Shown here in pieces: positions 44,324-53,228 of a stretch of 64,000 nt of DNA. Location: the NCBI GenBank assembly GCA_963665525.1, contig OY762280.1, positions 4,216,001 to 4,280,000 on the forward strand. The letters are read 5' to 3'. The notes under the pieces are model-generated. The model worked only from the letters and a program-made list of their open reading frames with translations, made no database searches and had not been told where the DNA came from. The position numbers and the translations under genes are program-made. This stretch comes from UBA12077 sp963665525 (GTDB taxonomy: Bacteria; Bacteroidota; Bacteroidia; Bacteroidales; UBA12077). How positions within the stretch are numbered: position 1 is the stretch's first letter; every line of letters starts with the position of its first letter.

Positions 44324-46558
44324 TTAGTTAGTTTTTTTAATAAAGGCTTGGTTGTATCCTAAAGATTTTATACTCGATAATTCTTGTTTAGCTTCTTCGT
44401 AAGAATTGTACGATCCAATCGTATATTTAAAGTAGTCGCCAGATTTGGTTACTACAACTGATGATAAATCTTTAAAATGATCAGGTTTTACAGGAATAAT
44501 TAATGCCATAAGCTGAATAGTGTATGTAAATGATGTTTCATTAATTCTTATGAAAGCATCTTTATAACCTATTTCGTGAATTTTACTTTTTATTTCCTGG
44601 GCTTCGTTATATGATTCAGTATTACCAACTGTATACCTGTAATAACCATCGGGATATTGAGTTAACACAACATTATCAACATCTTTGAAATAATCTACTT
44701 CAACAGGTGTTTTTAAGGCCATTAACTGAACAGAATAGGTCTTCATAGTTCCTGCACTAATGGTTGATGTTTTAGGAATATATTTTACAATTTCTTTTTT
44801 AGGTGTTACCTCTTCCTTCACTGGTTCTACAATGTCTTCTTTTACAGGTTCAGGCTTTTCTTCAGTTATTTCTTCTTTGGGTTGTTCAATTACTTCTTTT
44901 TCTTCTTCAGCAATAGGAGTTGGCTTTTCTACTACAGGTTCAATTTTTTCTTCGATTGCAGCTTCTGGTTCTTCAACTACAGGTTCTTCCATAACTTCAG
45001 CAACTAATTCTTCTTCAACCTGAATAGGATTTAGTAATGCTTCAAAGGTAAATGAGCTTTCTGAATAGCTGTCAGGAATATTAACAGGGTTGCTAAAGCT
45101 GTCATATTTTTCATTATTAATAGTTAAGTTATAATTTCCTGGCTCGAGTTCAAAAACGAATTCTCCATTACTAGAGTTTATAGTTTGAACAATGCTGTTA
45201 GAATTACTTTCTACGATAGAAACATCAAAACTTGCATCCGTAATTTTTTGAGAATTACTTTGGTCTTTAATGGTTCCAGCTAATTTTATTTTAGGAATAA
45301 TTGCAAGGTAATAAATATCATTTTTCCCAAATGATTTATCATCAAATAAAGAAGTATATCCGGCTGTTAATGAATTGTCGGGAACAAAGAATACATTATC
45401 ACCAGTTGTATTTATAGGATATCCCATATTAACTGCCAATGATTTACTTGCTAAATCAATATAAAAAATATCAAAACCACCAATGCTATTGTGACCTTGT
45501 GAGCTAAATACTAAATATTTATCATCGAGAGTTAAAAAAGGAGTTGCCTCATCAAAAGGCGTGTTGATTGCTGATCCAAGATTTTCGGCTTCGCCCCAGT
45601 TTCCCTTTGTATCTTTTATAGATTTATAAATGTCCAGCCCTCCTAATCCGCCTTCTCTGTTACTTGTAAAATATAATGTATTTCCATCTCTGGAAATACA
45701 TGCATGTGTTTCATTAGTTTTTTTGCCATTTATTGTTTTAGGGAGCTTCTCGGCTTCTGACCATCCACTTCCTTCTTCAGTGCAAACAAAGATGTTGTTA
45801 TTTTCAATATCATCAGTAGCAAGAAAAAGCTTTGTTCCATCGTACGATAAACTAACAGTTCTTAAATAATACTTACTACTAAGTTTTTCGCTAATACGTT
45901 TTGGTTTTGTCCAAATACCATCTTTTTTAACTGAGTAATAATTGTCGATATAATTTCTTGTGTATGATGTGTAAATAATAGTATTACCATCACCTGAAAT
46001 AACAGCACCAAAATTAGAATCTGTATTATTAATAGGTTCGCCTAAGTTGGTTTTTTTAATCCTTAAAGGATTATTCATTGCAATCTTAGCATTTGCACAG
46101 GTCTTTAAATGAAGATCTACAACAGGGGCTAAAGGATGATCCGAAGGGATCATGCCTTTTAGTTTATTATACTGTACAATAGCATCATCTAATCTATTTT
46201 CTATTTGGTAAGCTATTCCTAAATTTAATAGAGCATCTACTGGGGCTCTGGTTTCACGGAGTGATTTTTTATCTAAATCTAAGGCAACATCTTTGGATGC
46301 TTCTTCGAGAAATTCAATAGCATGATGTTTTAAATCGTCGGTTAATAGATAAAGTTCCCCAATTTTAGCTTTTGCCATGGAATGATCGGGTACTTCCCTA
46401 AGAATTCTTTTATAAATATCAATTGCTTTTTCGTAGTCTCTTTCTTCAACAAAGTATTCAGCATCTGTTTCAAGATAAAAAATTTCATTCCAGTCTTGAG
46501 CAAATAAGCTTTTATGAATAAAAATTGCAATTAATAATATGCGAAATATTTTAGGCAT
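44324..46558 (-). CDS. PorE-like envelope protein: TPR, PD40 propeller, carboxypeptidase-like domain, two SPOR-like repeats
   Basis: A 744-residue exported protein. A signal peptide (residues 1-20, ending FAQ) precedes TPR helices at about 30-165 (DYEKAIDIYKRILREVPDHS). A WD40/PD40 propeller spans about 175-420 (ISGDGNTIIYTSY, LSYDGTKLFLATDD, ISRDGNTLYFTSNREGGLGG, LDDKYLVFSSQGH). A carboxypeptidase-regulatory-like beta domain lies at about 420-510 (LAGTIKDQSNSQKITDASF), then a Glu/Pro/Val-rich linker at about 515-600. Two tandem SPOR-like units follow: YSVQLMALKTP to DAFIRI and YTIQLMALIIP to QAFIKK. The first three domains in this order match T9SS PorE and related OmpA-family lipoproteins, where the last domain is OmpA-type peptidoglycan binding; here SPOR-like units take that place. 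Confidence 0.82.
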   Translation of the reverse strand: MPKIFRILLIAIFIHKSLFAQDWNEIFYLETDAEYFVEERDYEKAIDIYKRILREVPDHSMAKAKIGELYLLTDDLKHHAIEFLEEASKDVALDLDKKSLRETRAPVDALLNLGIAYQIENRLDDAIVQYNKLKGMIPSDHPLAPVVDLHLKTCANAKIAMNNPLRIKKTNLGEPINNTDSNFGAVISGDGNTIIYTSYTRNYIDNYYSVKKDGIWTKPKRISEKLSSKYYLRTVSLSYDGTKLFLATDDIENNNIFVCTEEGSGWSEAEKLPKTINGKKTNETHACISRDGNTLYFTSNREGGLGGLDIYKSIKDTKGNWGEAENLGSAINTPFDEATPFLTLDDKYLVFSSQGHNSIGGFDIFYIDLASKSLAVNMGYPINTTGDNVFFVPDNSLTAGYTSLFDDKSFGKNDIYYLAIIPKIKLAGTIKDQSNSQKITDASFDVSIVESNSNSIVQTINSSNGEFVFELEPGNYNLTINNEKYDSFSNPVNIPDSYSESSFTFEALLNPIQVEEELVAEVMEEPVVEEPEAAIEEKIEPVVEKPTPIAEEEKEVIEQPKEEITEEKPEPVKEDIVEPVKEEVTPKKEIVKYIPKTSTISAGTMKTYSVQLMALKTPVEVDYFKDVDNVVLTQYPDGYYRYTVGNTESYNEAQEIKSKIHEIGYKDAFIRINETSFTYTIQLMALIIPVKPDHFKDLSSVVVTKSGDYFKYTIGSYNSYEEAKQELSSIKSLGYNQAFIKKTN

Positions 46559-46741
46559 GAGAGTATATTTAGGATATTTCTTTATTTATAACGTTTTTAA
46601 CCCTGTTAAGTTAGTATGTTTTGATGAAATTATCAAATTAATAGGGAATCGGTTAAAATTCTTATACTAAATGCTAAACGTACTCTATTTTAATAAAAGC
46701 TTTAATGATTGGTGTTATGGTGTTAGTAATGAGTTTAATAA

Positions 46742-47659
46742 TTAGAAAATAGACATTTCTGTTTTTGTGGTAAATAACTCTAATGCCTTTATTCCTGCTA
46801 ATGAATTCCCCTTTTTATTTAAAGCCGGACTCCAAACAGCTATGCTTAGCTTGTTAGGAATGATGGATGCAATTCCTCCTCCTACACCGCTTTTACCAGG
46901 CATGCCAACCAGATAGGCAAAATCACCGGCTTCGTCGTAGGTGCCGCACGATAACATCAGAGCATTTATTCTTTTTGTTTGGCTTACCGTTAAAATTCTC
47001 TCTTTTGAGTTTGGAATTAAACCATGATTACTCAAATAGAGGAATGCTTTTGATAGCTCGTTACAGGTCATGGTTATTGAGCAATGATGAAAATAAAGAT
47101 CCAAAACATCTTCTACATTGTTTTTAATGTTATTGTGGCTTTTTAGAAAATTAACAAGGGCTGCATTTCTGAAACCATTTTCGCGTTCTGATTTTGCTAT
47201 TTCCTTGTTATAATGAATATTATTCGATCCACTTATTTGTTTTAAAAAGTTAAGAACTTCTTGGTAAGGATTTTTGTATAAACTTAAAAGCATATCAGTA
47301 ATAACCAAAGCTCCTGCATTAATAAAAGGATTACGAGGAATGCCATTTTCATATTCTAATTGAACCAATGAATTAAAAGCATTTCCAGAAGGTTCTCGCC
47401 CTACACGTTTCCAGATATCTTCTCCAAGTCTCGAAAATGCGAGGGTCAAGCTAAATACTTTTGAGATGCTTTGAATGGAAAATTTCTCATCAACATCTCC
47501 AATGCTATAATTTTTATTATCCAGTGTAGAAACTGATATCCCAAATTTATTCGGATTAACCTGGGAAAGTGCTGGAATATAATCTGCTACTTTGCCTTGT
47601 CCTATTAAAGGTTTTACTTCTTGATGTATATCTTTTAATATCTGAGTGTAATCTATCAT
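46742..47659 (-). CDS. glsA: Glutaminase A
   Basis: A 305-residue enzyme of the serine-dependent beta-lactamase-fold glutaminase family, which deaminates L-glutamine to glutamate and ammonia. The nucleophile motif is S64-I-S-K67 (SIQSISKVFSLTLA). Conserved segments GREPSGNAFNSLVQLE, GIPRNPFINAGALVI, the FHHCSITMTC region and GMPGKSGVGGGI are all present. Length matches the family (about 305-310). It is a single gene: a TAnnTTTG promoter lies just upstream, and the preceding permease on the same strand ends in its own terminator. Confidence 0.96.
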   Translation of the reverse strand: MIDYTQILKDIHQEVKPLIGQGKVADYIPALSQVNPNKFGISVSTLDNKNYSIGDVDEKFSIQSISKVFSLTLAFSRLGEDIWKRVGREPSGNAFNSLVQLEYENGIPRNPFINAGALVITDMLLSLYKNPYQEVLNFLKQISGSNNIHYNKEIAKSERENGFRNAALVNFLKSHNNIKNNVEDVLDLYFHHCSITMTCNELSKAFLYLSNHGLIPNSKERILTVSQTKRINALMLSCGTYDEAGDFAYLVGMPGKSGVGGGIASIIPNKLSIAVWSPALNKKGNSLAGIKALELFTTKTEMSIF

Positions 47660-47678
47660 TCTGCTGAATCCTTTACAG

Positions 47679-47686
47679 CAAAGGTA
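47679..47686 (-). promoter_or_regulatory. Candidate -7 element of glsA
   Basis: Minus strand reads TACCTTTG, matching TAnnTTTG, 19 bases before the glsA ATG. A TTTG occurs 23 bases upstream of it, at the long end of the tolerated spacing. Confidence 0.5.
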
Positions 47687-47714
47687 GAAATAGTTGAAAG
47701 ATATTTTAACAAAT

Positions 47715-47742
47715 TAATAAAAAACCCGGCATAAAGCCGGGT
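47715..47742 (-). terminator. Rho-independent terminator of the FtsX permease at 47750
   Basis: A 7-bp GC-rich stem (acccggc with gccgggt, 5-base loop) is followed on the minus strand by a T-run (ttttttatt). It separates the permease from glsA. Confidence 0.85.
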
Positions 47743-47749
47743 AAATATT

Positions 47750-50167
47750 TTATTCGTATCTAAGCGAGTTGGCAGGGTTGACAGATGCTGCCTTTATTGT
47801 TTGATAACTGATAGTTAACAATGCTATAAGTAATGATAATATACCTGCAAGAACAAATAACCAGATGTTAACATCTATTCGATATTCAAAATTTTGAAGC
47901 CATTTGTCCATTAAATAATATGCTACTGGCCAAGCAATAACATTGGCTAAGATAACCCATCGGGAAAATTGTTTATTTAATAAGATTAAGATTCCCATAA
48001 TGCTCGACCCCATAACTTTTCGAATACCAATTTCTTTAGTACGTTGTTCAGAAATGAATGATGATAAGCCAAACAATCCAAGTGAAGCTATAAACAAAGC
48101 CAATAATGAAAAGATGCCTAATAATCTTCCTGTTCTTGTTTCTGTACTATGTAATTTATTAAAATGATCATCCATAAAAAAGTAGTCGAAAGGTTGTTGT
48201 GGTAGAAACTCTTTCCATGTAGTTTCAATTTCTTTTAAGGCATTATTAATATTGGTGTTATTAACCTTAACAGCTAAATACGAAGGATAATAATCTTCTG
48301 GAGAAGTCATAACTATATTTGGTATACGCTCATGTAAAGACATCGTATGGAAATCTTCTAAAACGCCAATAATTTTTAATCTTATCTGTTGGTCGTTGTC
48401 GCCAAACCCTATTAAATATCGTCCTGCACCATGTTCATAACCTAAAGATTTAACCGCTGATTCGTTGATGACAACACTGTTTGAATCTCCTGGAAAATCT
48501 TTTGAGAAGAACCTTCCCTCTTTAAGTTTCATTCCTAGAGCTTCCGGGAATTCATAATCTGCAGTTATTCTTTGAAAATGAATCATTTCATCCGATTTTG
48601 CATTTTCTCTTTGGAAAACACTCCCATTAAAACCTTTTCCTGGAACAGTAGTGCTTGCCCCAACTATTTCAATGTCTGGGAATCTCATGATTTCCTCTTT
48701 AAATGATTCTAGTTGCTCGTCTAATGCTCCCGGGCGTTCAACAATAATTACATTTTCTTTTTCAAATCCTAGTTTCTTATTTTGCATATAATTTAACTGA
48801 TTATATACAATAGTTGTAGCTATTATAATCCCAATGGATATAGCAAATTGGAATATAACCAAACCGCTTCTGAAAAATGATCTTTTTACTCCTGTTTGGA
48901 TTTTTCCTTTAAGCACTGTTAAGATGCTAAATGATGATAAGGATATGGAAGAATAACTTCCTGCAAACAAACCAACAAATAAGGTCATTAGAATAATTCC
49001 GGGGATAAACCAAGAATTAGATAAATAATTTGCTGATAATTCCTTTTGAGTAAGATTATTGAATTCAGGGAGTAAAATGTATACTAAAAGTAAGGCAACT
49101 GCCATTGCTAAGATACTTAAGAAAAAAGATTCGTTTAAAAACTGAAATATAAGTTGTTTCCGATGAGCACCCATAACTTTTCTAATCCCAACTTCTTTTG
49201 CTCTGTTTGATGCTTTTGCTGTGGTTAAGTTCATAAAATTTACACAAGCAATTATTAGAATAAATATGGCTACAATCGAAAAGATAATGACATAACGTTT
49301 ATCTCCGACCGGTTCCATGTGCATGGTAGCTTCCGAGTTAAGATAAATACCAGTTAAAGGTTCAAGAAAGTATCCATACCTATTGCCCGATTTTTCCCAA
49401 TCCTCCAGAGATATTCCTAATCCTTGTTCTACTTGCGGTCCAACATGTTTCAATACAAAATCTCTAATTTTAGCTTCTATATCTTTATCCGTAAACCCTT
49501 TGTCTAATAATAAGTAGGAGGCATACTGATCGCTAAGCCAGTATTCATTATTAGCCCATTCGAAAGTGCATAATGAACCTAAAAAATCAAAGTGAAAATG
49601 TGAATTATGAGGCACATCTTTAATAATGCCAGTTACTTTAAATTCACGATTATTATCAAAACTTACAGTTTTATCCATAGGATCTTCATCGCCAAAATAT
49701 TTTTTTGCCATACTTTGTGTAAAGACTATCGATCCAGGATTTGCCAGTGCTGTTTTCGGATTTCCTTTTATTAATTCCCATGAGAAAATATCAAAAACCG
49801 TTGAATCTGCATAGTATACACCGTCCTCAATAAAGTTTTTATCTTGATATGTAATGAGTTTATTGCTACCTGATAAAAGTCTTGTAGCATAGATTACTTC
49901 AGGAAACTCTTCAACCATAGTTTTGGCAAAAGGTGCTGCTGTAGTATAGGTCATAAAATCACGATCTCCTAATCGACCATCTATTCCGGCTCGATAAATT
50001 TGATCTGCATTTTCGTGATACTTATCATAACTTAATTCGTCGATTACAAATAATAAAATAAGTATGCAACAGGCCATTCCAATTGCTAAACCTGTAATAT
50101 TTATAAAAGTAAACCCACGATGCTTTATAATAGTACGTAATGTTGTTAATATGTAATTTTTAAACAT
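47750..50167 (-). CDS. FtsX/MacB-type ABC transporter permease (two-domain, about 805 aa)
   Basis: Fourth large permease, closest in pattern to the one at 3661-6084. N-terminal helix (INITGLAIGMACCILILLF) is followed by ELSYDKYH, a MacB-like domain, an FtsX block with KEVGIRKVMGA near residue 330, a second periplasmic domain, and a terminal FtsX block with KEIGIRKVMGS near residue 710. It ends NPANSLRYE. The conserved RKVxGA-type cytoplasmic loops are where a LolD/MacB-like ATPase would dock. No ATPase gene is adjacent. A terminator follows, so it is transcribed alone. Confidence 0.9.
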   Translation of the reverse strand: MFKNYILTTLRTIIKHRGFTFINITGLAIGMACCILILLFVIDELSYDKYHENADQIYRAGIDGRLGDRDFMTYTTAAPFAKTMVEEFPEVIYATRLLSGSNKLITYQDKNFIEDGVYYADSTVFDIFSWELIKGNPKTALANPGSIVFTQSMAKKYFGDEDPMDKTVSFDNNREFKVTGIIKDVPHNSHFHFDFLGSLCTFEWANNEYWLSDQYASYLLLDKGFTDKDIEAKIRDFVLKHVGPQVEQGLGISLEDWEKSGNRYGYFLEPLTGIYLNSEATMHMEPVGDKRYVIIFSIVAIFILIIACVNFMNLTTAKASNRAKEVGIRKVMGAHRKQLIFQFLNESFFLSILAMAVALLLVYILLPEFNNLTQKELSANYLSNSWFIPGIILMTLFVGLFAGSYSSISLSSFSILTVLKGKIQTGVKRSFFRSGLVIFQFAISIGIIIATTIVYNQLNYMQNKKLGFEKENVIIVERPGALDEQLESFKEEIMRFPDIEIVGASTTVPGKGFNGSVFQRENAKSDEMIHFQRITADYEFPEALGMKLKEGRFFSKDFPGDSNSVVINESAVKSLGYEHGAGRYLIGFGDNDQQIRLKIIGVLEDFHTMSLHERIPNIVMTSPEDYYPSYLAVKVNNTNINNALKEIETTWKEFLPQQPFDYFFMDDHFNKLHSTETRTGRLLGIFSLLALFIASLGLFGLSSFISEQRTKEIGIRKVMGSSIMGILILLNKQFSRWVILANVIAWPVAYYLMDKWLQNFEYRIDVNIWLFVLAGILSLLIALLTISYQTIKAASVNPANSLRYE

Positions 50168-50263
50168 AAGCTGTAATTTTATTTTTATTATGACGAATAA
50201 GTTTAGTATTAGTTACAACTTATAACTAACTAAAGTATTCATATGAATAAAAAATAGAAGATA

Positions 50264-50677
50264 TTAAGAATTTACTATGCCAGCTTCTTTTAGCTTTGAT
50301 TTATCAATTAACTGGATGTTGTTAAATAAGCTATTTTTATTATTTAAGATTTTCTGAATTGCTTTTCTGGTATTGTTTCTTGGATTACTTTCTGCATTTC
50401 TAATACTATGTGCAATACCCTTAAATTGTTGTTTTAAGTCTTTGTTTTTTAGATTATCAGTTAATCGAATGGCTAAAAATTGATGATAAATTTCTCTTTC
50501 GTATTTGTAGTACCAAATAATACCAGATGTACTTAGGAATTTTGTGTTTCTTGGTTGCATTGATATATCTAATCCGGTTACTGGGCATCTTTTTACTTTA
50601 GGAGATGGAGTAATTTCAGGTGTATGAATCATATGATTAAAAAAATCATATACTTTGTCGATGATATTCTTTTCCAT
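50264..50677 (-). CDS. Small protein of unknown function with a CPVTG motif
   Basis: A 137-residue protein without a recognised domain. The only notable sequence is KRCPVTGLDISMQPRNTKFLS near residue 35, reminiscent of short motifs in other Bacteroidota hypotheticals, some from mobile elements. A basic, helical C-terminal half follows. The ATG at 50677 is chosen over an in-frame TTG 27 bases upstream, because aggagg, a full Shine-Dalgarno sequence, stands 8-13 bases before it. Such a strong ribosome-binding site is uncommon in this phylum. There is no signal peptide. It lies between a permease gene and the initiator tRNA gene, all on the minus strand. Confidence 0.6.
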   Translation of the reverse strand: MEKNIIDKVYDFFNHMIHTPEITPSPKVKRCPVTGLDISMQPRNTKFLSTSGIIWYYKYEREIYHQFLAIRLTDNLKNKDLKQQFKGIAHSIRNAESNPRNNTRKAIQKILNNKNSLFNNIQLIDKSKLKEAGIVNS

Positions 50678-50769
50678 AATGAATCCTCCTATTTTGACAT
50701 ACAAGTTATTAAATGTTTATACCTCTTGTCAAGTCAGACAGTACTTATTTATGAACTAGTTATCAACCT

Positions 50770-50809
50770 GCAGAAAAACAAAAAGCCTGACACTTTCGTA
50801 TCAGGCTTT
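50770..50809 (-). terminator. Terminator of the initiator tRNA gene
   Basis: A 9-bp stem (aaagcctga with tcaggcttt, 10-base loop) is followed on the minus strand by tttgtttttct. It begins 9 bases after the tRNA 3' end. Confidence 0.85.
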
Positions 50810-50817
50810 CTTCGTAG

Positions 50818-50890
<73 letters not shown>

Positions 50891-50929
50891 ATATATTTTA
50901 AGTACGTTTATTCTTTCCGAATGCGGATG

Positions 50930-50960
50930 CAAATGTAAGTATTGATCATTTAAAAACAAA
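50930..50960 (-). promoter_or_regulatory. Promoter of the initiator tRNA gene
   Basis: Minus strand reads TTTG, 19-base spacer, TACATTTG: an exact fit to the Bacteroidota promoter consensus. The tRNA 5' end is 39 bases downstream of the -7 element. Confidence 0.75.
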
Positions 50961-51142
50961 ATTTTTTTAATTATTCTTGCATTTATGTAGTATTTATTTT
51001 TAAATAGCTTACTTAGATGGTTAAAAATCAGTTGTTAATTTATGTTATTTGTAAGGATAAAAAATAAAAATATAGGGTAACTTTCGTTTGTTTAAGCTAT
51101 TTTAGTAAACTCATTTAAAATTCTTTCTTTATCGAAAACTGT

Positions 51143-51150
51143 TATCTTTG
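51143..51150 (+). promoter_or_regulatory. Candidate -7 element of the envelope operon
   Basis: TATCTTTG, matching TAnnTTTG, lies 18 bases before the ATG of the M23 peptidase gene. A matching -33 is not evident. Confidence 0.45.
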
Positions 51151-51168
51151 CAAACAAATTAATGATCA

Positions 51169-52032
51169 ATGATCAAAGAAAAGAAGAAAAATATAGTAAA
51201 TAAATTAAGAAATAAATACAGACTAAGTATTTATAACGATGATACTTTTGAAGAAGTATGGTTTTTACGTTTATCAAGACTGAATGTATTTTCAATTGTA
51301 GGCACTAGTATCTTAGTATTTACAATAGCTATTATAGTTTTAATTGCTTTTACTCCATTAAGAGAATTTATTCCTGGGTATCCGGATGGAATCATGCGTC
51401 GAAATATTATTAACAATGTACACAAGTTGGATTCTTTAGAACATGAACTAGAGATTCGTGACAGATACTTTGAAAGTATAAATACAATTATTCGAGGTGG
51501 AACACCCTTAAGCTATGAGAATGCGCAAGATACCACGATCAGGTACGAGGAAATAACATTCGATAAATCGGAGCACGATTCAATACTACGGCAGCAAATA
51601 GAAGAAGAGGAATTATTTAATCTGTCTATTTTATCTAATGCTTCTACTAAAACAGATTTTTCAAGTATTCATTTTTATCCCCCAGTGAGAGGTTTGGTAA
51701 CTAATTCTTTTAATCCAAGTGAAAATCATTATGGTACAGATATCGTTACCGGATCTAATAAAGTAGTTGTTGCAGCTCTTGATGGTACTGTAATAATTGC
51801 AAATTGGACATTAGAAACAGGATATGTTGTTCAAATACAGCATGCTAATAATTTAATTTCTGTTTACAAGCATAATTCAGAGTTACTAAAAAAAGTAGGA
51901 AACCATGTTACTGCAGGAGAAGCCATAGCTATTATTGGAAATTCTGGAGAACTTACCAGTGGACCACATTTACATTTTGAGCTATGGCATAATGGAACTC
52001 CTATTGATCCGGAAGACTATGTAGCATTTTAA
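51169..52032 (+). CDS. M23 family metallopeptidase, membrane-anchored
   Basis: A 287-residue protein with a basic cytoplasmic start, one membrane helix (about 43-65, IVGTSILVFTIAIIVLIAF), a coiled linker, and a C-terminal LytM/M23 domain (about 175-285). Zinc-ligand motifs are HYGTDIV (HxxxD) and GPHLHFELWHNG (HxH). Such enzymes cleave peptidoglycan cross-links or, when inactive, regulate amidases; this one has its ligands. It acts in the periplasm, tethered to the inner membrane. It is the first gene of a plus-strand run with dxr (27-base gap) and rseP. Confidence 0.9.
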   Translation: MIKEKKKNIVNKLRNKYRLSIYNDDTFEEVWFLRLSRLNVFSIVGTSILVFTIAIIVLIAFTPLREFIPGYPDGIMRRNIINNVHKLDSLEHELEIRDRYFESINTIIRGGTPLSYENAQDTTIRYEEITFDKSEHDSILRQQIEEEELFNLSILSNASTKTDFSSIHFYPPVRGLVTNSFNPSENHYGTDIVTGSNKVVVAALDGTVIIANWTLETGYVVQIQHANNLISVYKHNSELLKKVGNHVTAGEAIAIIGNSGELTSGPHLHFELWHNGTPIDPEDYVAF

Positions 52033-52059
52033 ATTAAGAAGAAGAGAGAGCTGAGGATA

Positions 52060-53214
52060 ATGAAGAAGAGAGTAGCGATATTAGGATCAACAGGTTCAAT
52101 AGGAACACAAGCTTTAGAAGTTATTAGGGAAAATCAGAATAATTTTGAGATTGAAGCACTTACTGCTTATAGCAATATAGATTTATTAGTAAAGCAAACT
52201 AAGGAGTTTGAACCCAATACAATTGTTATTGGCGATGATTCTAAGTACGATGAACTTGTAAATAGAATTGGAAACCTTCCTGTAAAAGTATATGCCGGGA
52301 ACGACGCGATTTCTCAAATAGTAGAAATGGATACCATCGATGTTGTGCTTACAGCAATGGTAGGTTATGCTGGGTTAATACCAACAATAAATGCAATAAA
52401 GTCTGGTAAAACTATAGCTTTGGCGAATAAGGAAACGCTTGTTGTTGCAGGTGAATTAATTCAGAAACTGGCTTTTCATCATAAGGTTAGTATTTACCCT
52501 GTTGATTCAGAACATTCAGCAATATTTCAGTGTTTAGTGGGGGAAGGGAATAATGCTATTGAAAAAATATTTTTAACGGCATCAGGAGGTCCTTTTCGAG
52601 GAAAGAATCTTGAGTTTCTGAAAACAGTAACCAAAGAAAAAGCACTTAAACATCCAAACTGGGATATGGGTGCAAAAATTACCATTGATTCTGCTACTTT
52701 AATGAACAAAGGTTTGGAGGCCATAGAGGCAAAATGGTTGTTTGGATTAAACCCAAGCCAGATTGAAGTAGTTGTACATCCGCAATCGATTATACATTCA
52801 GCTGTTCAGTTTGAAGATGGATCGGTAAAAGCACAAATGGGTTTACCAGATATGAAATTACCTATTTTATATGCATTGGGTTTTCCTGATCGATTGAAAA
52901 CAGATTTTCCAAGATTTAGCTTTTGGGATTATCCTGAATTAACATTTGAAAAACCAGATTTAAAAAGCTTTAGAAATCTTGAATTAGCTTTTTATGCTAT
53001 GGACCGATGTGGTAATATGCCTTGCATATTAAATGCCGCTAATGAAATTGCTGTGGAAGCTTTTTTGAATGATCAGTTAGGATTTTGTGAAATGACTGAC
53101 ATTATTGAACAAAGTATGCAAAAAATGACTTATATAAAACATCCTGAACTGGATGACTTAATAAATACAGATAAAGAAACAAGAGAGTTTACAAAAACAT
53201 TAATTGGAAAATAA
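52060..53214 (+). CDS. dxr: 1-deoxy-D-xylulose 5-phosphate reductoisomerase
   Basis: A 384-residue enzyme of the MEP isoprenoid pathway, converting DXP to MEP with NADPH. It has the N-terminal nucleotide-binding motif GSTGSIGTQALEV, the segment ALANKETLVVAGE, metal and substrate residues in YPVDSEHSAIFQCL, the flexible loop region ASGGPFRG, and HPNWDMGAKITIDSATLMNKGLE. Length is typical (about 385-400). It lies between the M23 peptidase and rseP (14-base gap), a common Bacteroidota arrangement. Confidence 0.97.
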   Translation: MKKRVAILGSTGSIGTQALEVIRENQNNFEIEALTAYSNIDLLVKQTKEFEPNTIVIGDDSKYDELVNRIGNLPVKVYAGNDAISQIVEMDTIDVVLTAMVGYAGLIPTINAIKSGKTIALANKETLVVAGELIQKLAFHHKVSIYPVDSEHSAIFQCLVGEGNNAIEKIFLTASGGPFRGKNLEFLKTVTKEKALKHPNWDMGAKITIDSATLMNKGLEAIEAKWLFGLNPSQIEVVVHPQSIIHSAVQFEDGSVKAQMGLPDMKLPILYALGFPDRLKTDFPRFSFWDYPELTFEKPDLKSFRNLELAFYAMDRCGNMPCILNAANEIAVEAFLNDQLGFCEMTDIIEQSMQKMTYIKHPELDDLINTDKETREFTKTLIGK

Positions 53215-53228
53215 AACGAGAAAGATAA

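Noticed and set aside
44760..45023. Ser/Thr-rich reading frame on the plus strand
   Set aside because: It is the antisense shadow of the Glu/Pro-rich linker of the SPOR protein.
50678..50740. TTGACA box upstream of the small unknown gene as a sigma-70 type promoter
   Set aside because: No acceptable -10 element stands at 16-18 bases, and this phylum does not use that consensus.
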